Shown here: positions 16,799-18,554 of the stretch, piece after piece | Layout of the letters: every line of letters starts with the position of its first letter | Numbering within the stretch: position 1 is the stretch's first letter | Assembly (NCBI GenBank): GCA_030688105.1 | Contig: JAUYIV010000305.1 | Span: 1-18,554, forward strand | Source: Actinomycetota bacterium | GTDB lineage: Bacteria > Actinomycetota > Acidimicrobiia > Spongiisociales > UBA11373 | DNA length: 18,554 nucleotides | Direction of reading: 5' to 3' | The notes under the pieces: model-generated | The model's database searches: none | The model's input: only the letters and a program-made list of their open reading frames with translations | What the model was told of the DNA's origin: nothing | Translations under genes and position numbers: made by a program

Positions 16799-17280
16799 TC
16801 GGCGGCGGGCACCCCGCCCACCTCGTGCGGCGGTTCTTCGGCTCGCTGAGATCACGGCGGCCGTCGCCCGGTGACCAATTGCTCGTCGGAGCCCTGTTGC
16901 GCCCCAAAGAGGCCGAGTTGTTCTGGGCCCAGCCCGTCCCCGACCAGGCCCATGGTATGGCCACGGCCCGAGCCGTGATGGAGCGGCGACCCGAGCGGCC
17001 CGACCTGACTCGCGCCGCCCTGTTGCACGATGTCGGGAAACGTCGCTGCGGGCTCGGGGTGATCGGCCGGTCGATCGCCTCCGCCCTCGCCCTGGCTCAC
17101 ATCCCGACCTGGGGCCGCTACACGATGTACCTCGACCATGGGACGCTCGGGGCCGAGGACCTGGAGAATGCCGGGAGCGACGACCTCACCATCGGGTTCG
17201 CCCGAGACCACCACGGGGAACCGCCCGACGGCATCGATCTCACCGATTGGGCATTGCTGGTCGAGGCGGACAGTGAATGA
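16795..17280 (+). CDS. HD-domain phosphohydrolase-like protein
   Basis: A 161-residue protein with an HD metal-binding fold. Visible elements: DQAHGMATARAV with H53, then AALLHDVGKR with the H78/D79 pair, and a later DHHGEPPDG that can supply further ligands. The N-terminal part (FFGSL...LLVGALLRPKEAELFWAQP) resembles the lead-in of small HD proteins whose substrate is unknown; nucleotides or signalling nucleotides are usual for the fold. The reading frame is open upstream through the M50 gene, but the GTG at 16795 overlapping the M50 stop is the natural start. It is a likely translational partner of the M50 protease and precedes scpA by 69 bases. Confidence 0.82.
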   Translation: MIGGGHPAHLVRRFFGSLRSRRPSPGDQLLVGALLRPKEAELFWAQPVPDQAHGMATARAVMERRPERPDLTRAALLHDVGKRRCGLGVIGRSIASALALAHIPTWGRYTMYLDHGTLGAEDLENAGSDDLTIGFARDHHGEPPDGIDLTDWALLVEADSE

Positions 17281-17334
17281 GCCGACGGGCGGCTGCCAAC
17301 GGCCAACCGATCCGGAACTCGTGAGCATCGCGAA

Positions 17335-17340
17335 TAGCAT
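17335..17340 (+). promoter_or_regulatory. Candidate -10 TAGCAT before scpA
   Basis: TAGCAT fits TANNNT and ends nine bases before the scpA ATG, giving a near-leaderless start. The 69-base gap (17281-17349) is the first real gap since the M50 gene, which makes a separate scpAB promoter plausible. It also contains two CCAACSG-like heptamers (17296-17309), too short to call an array. Motif evidence only. Confidence 0.35.
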
Positions 17341-17349
17341 GGACGGCCA

Positions 17350-18120
17350 ATGAGCTTCGAAGTCAAGACGCCGGTCTTCGAGGGACCCCTCGATCTCCTC
17401 TTGCAATTGATCACCTCACACCGCCTCGAGGTGACCGACCTGAGCCTCAGCGACCTAGTCGCCGAGTACCTCGGGTACCTCGACGTCATGAGGACCTTCG
17501 ATCTCGAGGTGACCTCCGAATTCCTGGTGATCGCGGCAACCCTGGTACAGCTGAAGGCCCGAAGCCTCCTGCCGGGCGATCCCGGGGTCGATCTAGATGA
17601 GGAGCTCCTGCTTTCGGAGGAGCGGGACCGATTGCTTTCTCGGCTGCTGGCGAATCTGACCTTCAAGGACGTCGCCGCCCTGCTGGCGCACCGGATGGAT
17701 GCCACCGAGCTGCTGGTGCCGCGCATCACCGGTCTCGACGACTCCATCTCACTCGCTCCTGCCGAGGTGCGGCTCGGGGTGAGTGCCCTGGCCTTCGCCG
17801 ACATGGCCAGCCGGGTGCTCAGCAGACCGGCGGCGGAGCCCGATCTCGATCACCTCGACCTCGATCTTCCGTCCGTCACCGAGGCCATGGCCGACTTGAG
17901 ACGCCGGCTCGACGCCGAGATCGAGACCGATTTCGACCGAGTCACCTCGCACCTCCATCGGTCGGTCGACGTGGTGGCGTATTTCCTCGCGATGCTGGAG
18001 CTCGCCAGGTGGGGCCTCGTCGAGGCCCGGCAAGCCGAACCGACCGCCCCGATAACGCTCCGCCGTTCAGAATCCGGAGCAGGGGATCTGGTGTCCGAAT
18101 GGGGCAGGAGTGAAGACTGA
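17350..18120 (+). CDS. scpA: Segregation and condensation protein A
   Basis: The 256-residue kleisin subunit that bridges SMC heads and binds ScpB in the bacterial condensin complex. The N-terminal signature FEGPLDLLLQLI (10-21) and the helical EFLVIAATLVQLKARSLLP segment (57-75) are characteristic. The C-terminal 50 residues (FDRVTSHLHRSVDVVAYFLAMLELAR split over two helices) form the winged-helix SMC-head-binding end, with the typical F-L-A-x-L-E-L motif. The ATG at 17350 has only a weak GGACGG upstream. The stop TGA shares one base with the scpB ATG. In M. tuberculosis a ParA-like gene precedes scpA; here HD and M50 genes do. Confidence 0.95.
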   Translation: MSFEVKTPVFEGPLDLLLQLITSHRLEVTDLSLSDLVAEYLGYLDVMRTFDLEVTSEFLVIAATLVQLKARSLLPGDPGVDLDEELLLSEERDRLLSRLLANLTFKDVAALLAHRMDATELLVPRITGLDDSISLAPAEVRLGVSALAFADMASRVLSRPAAEPDLDHLDLDLPSVTEAMADLRRRLDAEIETDFDRVTSHLHRSVDVVAYFLAMLELARWGLVEARQAEPTAPITLRRSESGAGDLVSEWGRSED

Positions 18121-18554
18121 TGGATGCGCTCGCCGCCCTCGAGTCGATCCTGTTCGTTGCCGAGTCACCGATCCCCGAGGCCGAGCTCTCGGAGGTGCTC
18201 GAGCTGCCGCCGCGTGAGGTCGCGCAGGCCCTGGCCGCGCTCGGCGACCGGCTTTCCTCCTCCGGGAGCGGGCTCATGCTCAAGGAAGCCGGCGGCGGCT
18301 GGCGCCTGTACACCCGTCCCGACCTGCGACCCTATCTCGAGCGCTTCGCCGCATCACCCACCGCCACAAGGCTCTCCCGTGCCGCCGTCGAATCGCTCGC
18401 CGTGGTCGCCTACCGCCAGCCGGTTTCCCGGGGGCAGGTGACCGAGATCAGAGGCGTCGACTCCGAGCAGGCCCTGAGGACCATCGAGCGGCGGGGACTG
18501 ATCGAGATCGTGGGCACCGCACCGGGCTCGGGTCAAGCGTTGCTGTACGGCACC
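18120..18554 (+). CDS. scpB: Segregation and condensation protein B, 3' end outside the window
   Basis: The first 145 codons of the ScpB winged-helix protein that dimerises and binds ScpA in the SMC complex. The N-terminus is MDALAALESILFVAESP, the usual opening helix. The diagnostic second-domain segment VAYRQPVSRGQVTEIRGVD is followed by ALRTIERRGLIEIVG, and the last visible residues LLYGT match the conserved P-x-L-Y-G-T end of that domain, so only a short tail should be missing. The start is fixed by the TGATG overlap with scpA. No frame break is seen up to the window edge. Confidence 0.93.
   Translation, partial: MDALAALESILFVAESPIPEAELSEVLELPPREVAQALAALGDRLSSSGSGLMLKEAGGGWRLYTRPDLRPYLERFAASPTATRLSRAAVESLAVVAYRQPVSRGQVTEIRGVDSEQALRTIERRGLIEIVGTAPGSGQALLYGT

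Overview
The window is a GC-rich stretch of bacterial chromosome with about 21 tightly packed genes, mostly housekeeping. It looks like Actinomycetota. The tatA-tatC-helY block and the block HAD phosphatase, small ORF, tlyA, nadK, recN, pyrG, xerD ... scpA-scpB both follow the gene order I recall from Mycobacterium tuberculosis (Rv2094c-Rv2092c and Rv1692-Rv1710). A DUF4193-type protein is also present, and several starts look leaderless behind a TANNNT-like -10 element. Against a mycobacterium: the Rv1697/Rv1698 and parA positions are empty, and a DksA-like / M50 protease / HD-protein trio stands before scpA. An uncultured lineage such as Acidimicrobiia is my best guess, made on content only.

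Layout. Positions 1-225 are a repeat-rich intergenic region and a candidate promoter. Positions 226-4518 hold tatA, tatC, helY and a degenerate lipid-kinase homologue, each overlapping the next by 4 bases. Positions 4631-6944 hold an acidic zinc-finger protein (DUF4193-like), a GNAT acetyltransferase and an M20 metallohydrolase. A convergent junction full of heptamer repeats (6943-7109) separates these from a DUF1015 gene on the minus strand. DUF1015 is divergent from a HAD-IIA phosphatase, which converges on a minus-strand rhomboid protease. From 9701 everything is on the plus strand: a 47-residue acidic ORF, tlyA, nadK, recN, pyrG, xerD, a DksA/TraR-like protein, an M50 protease, an HD-domain protein, scpA and the 5' part of scpB, which runs off the end.

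How the genes work together. TatA/TatC form a folded-protein export pore. TlyA (rRNA methylation), NadK (NADP supply), RecN (break repair) and PyrG (CTP) are a conserved actinobacterial neighbourhood joined by stop/start overlaps. XerD (dimer resolution) and ScpA/ScpB (condensin partners of SMC) serve chromosome segregation. Two membrane proteases (rhomboid, site-2 type) lie in the same 18 kb.

No CRISPR array, defence island, prophage, insertion sequence or RNA gene was seen. The most unusual signal lies between the genes. Tandem repeats with a strict 7-base period, but several different unit sequences, occupy at least three intergenic regions. In two of them the arrays face each other in inverted orientation, and one array has been translated into the C-terminus of the DUF1015 protein. 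A second oddity is tlyA, which has no ATG, GTG or TTG at the expected start, only a CTG behind a strong Shine-Dalgarno sequence inside the preceding small ORF. No intergenic stretch exceeds 300 bases.
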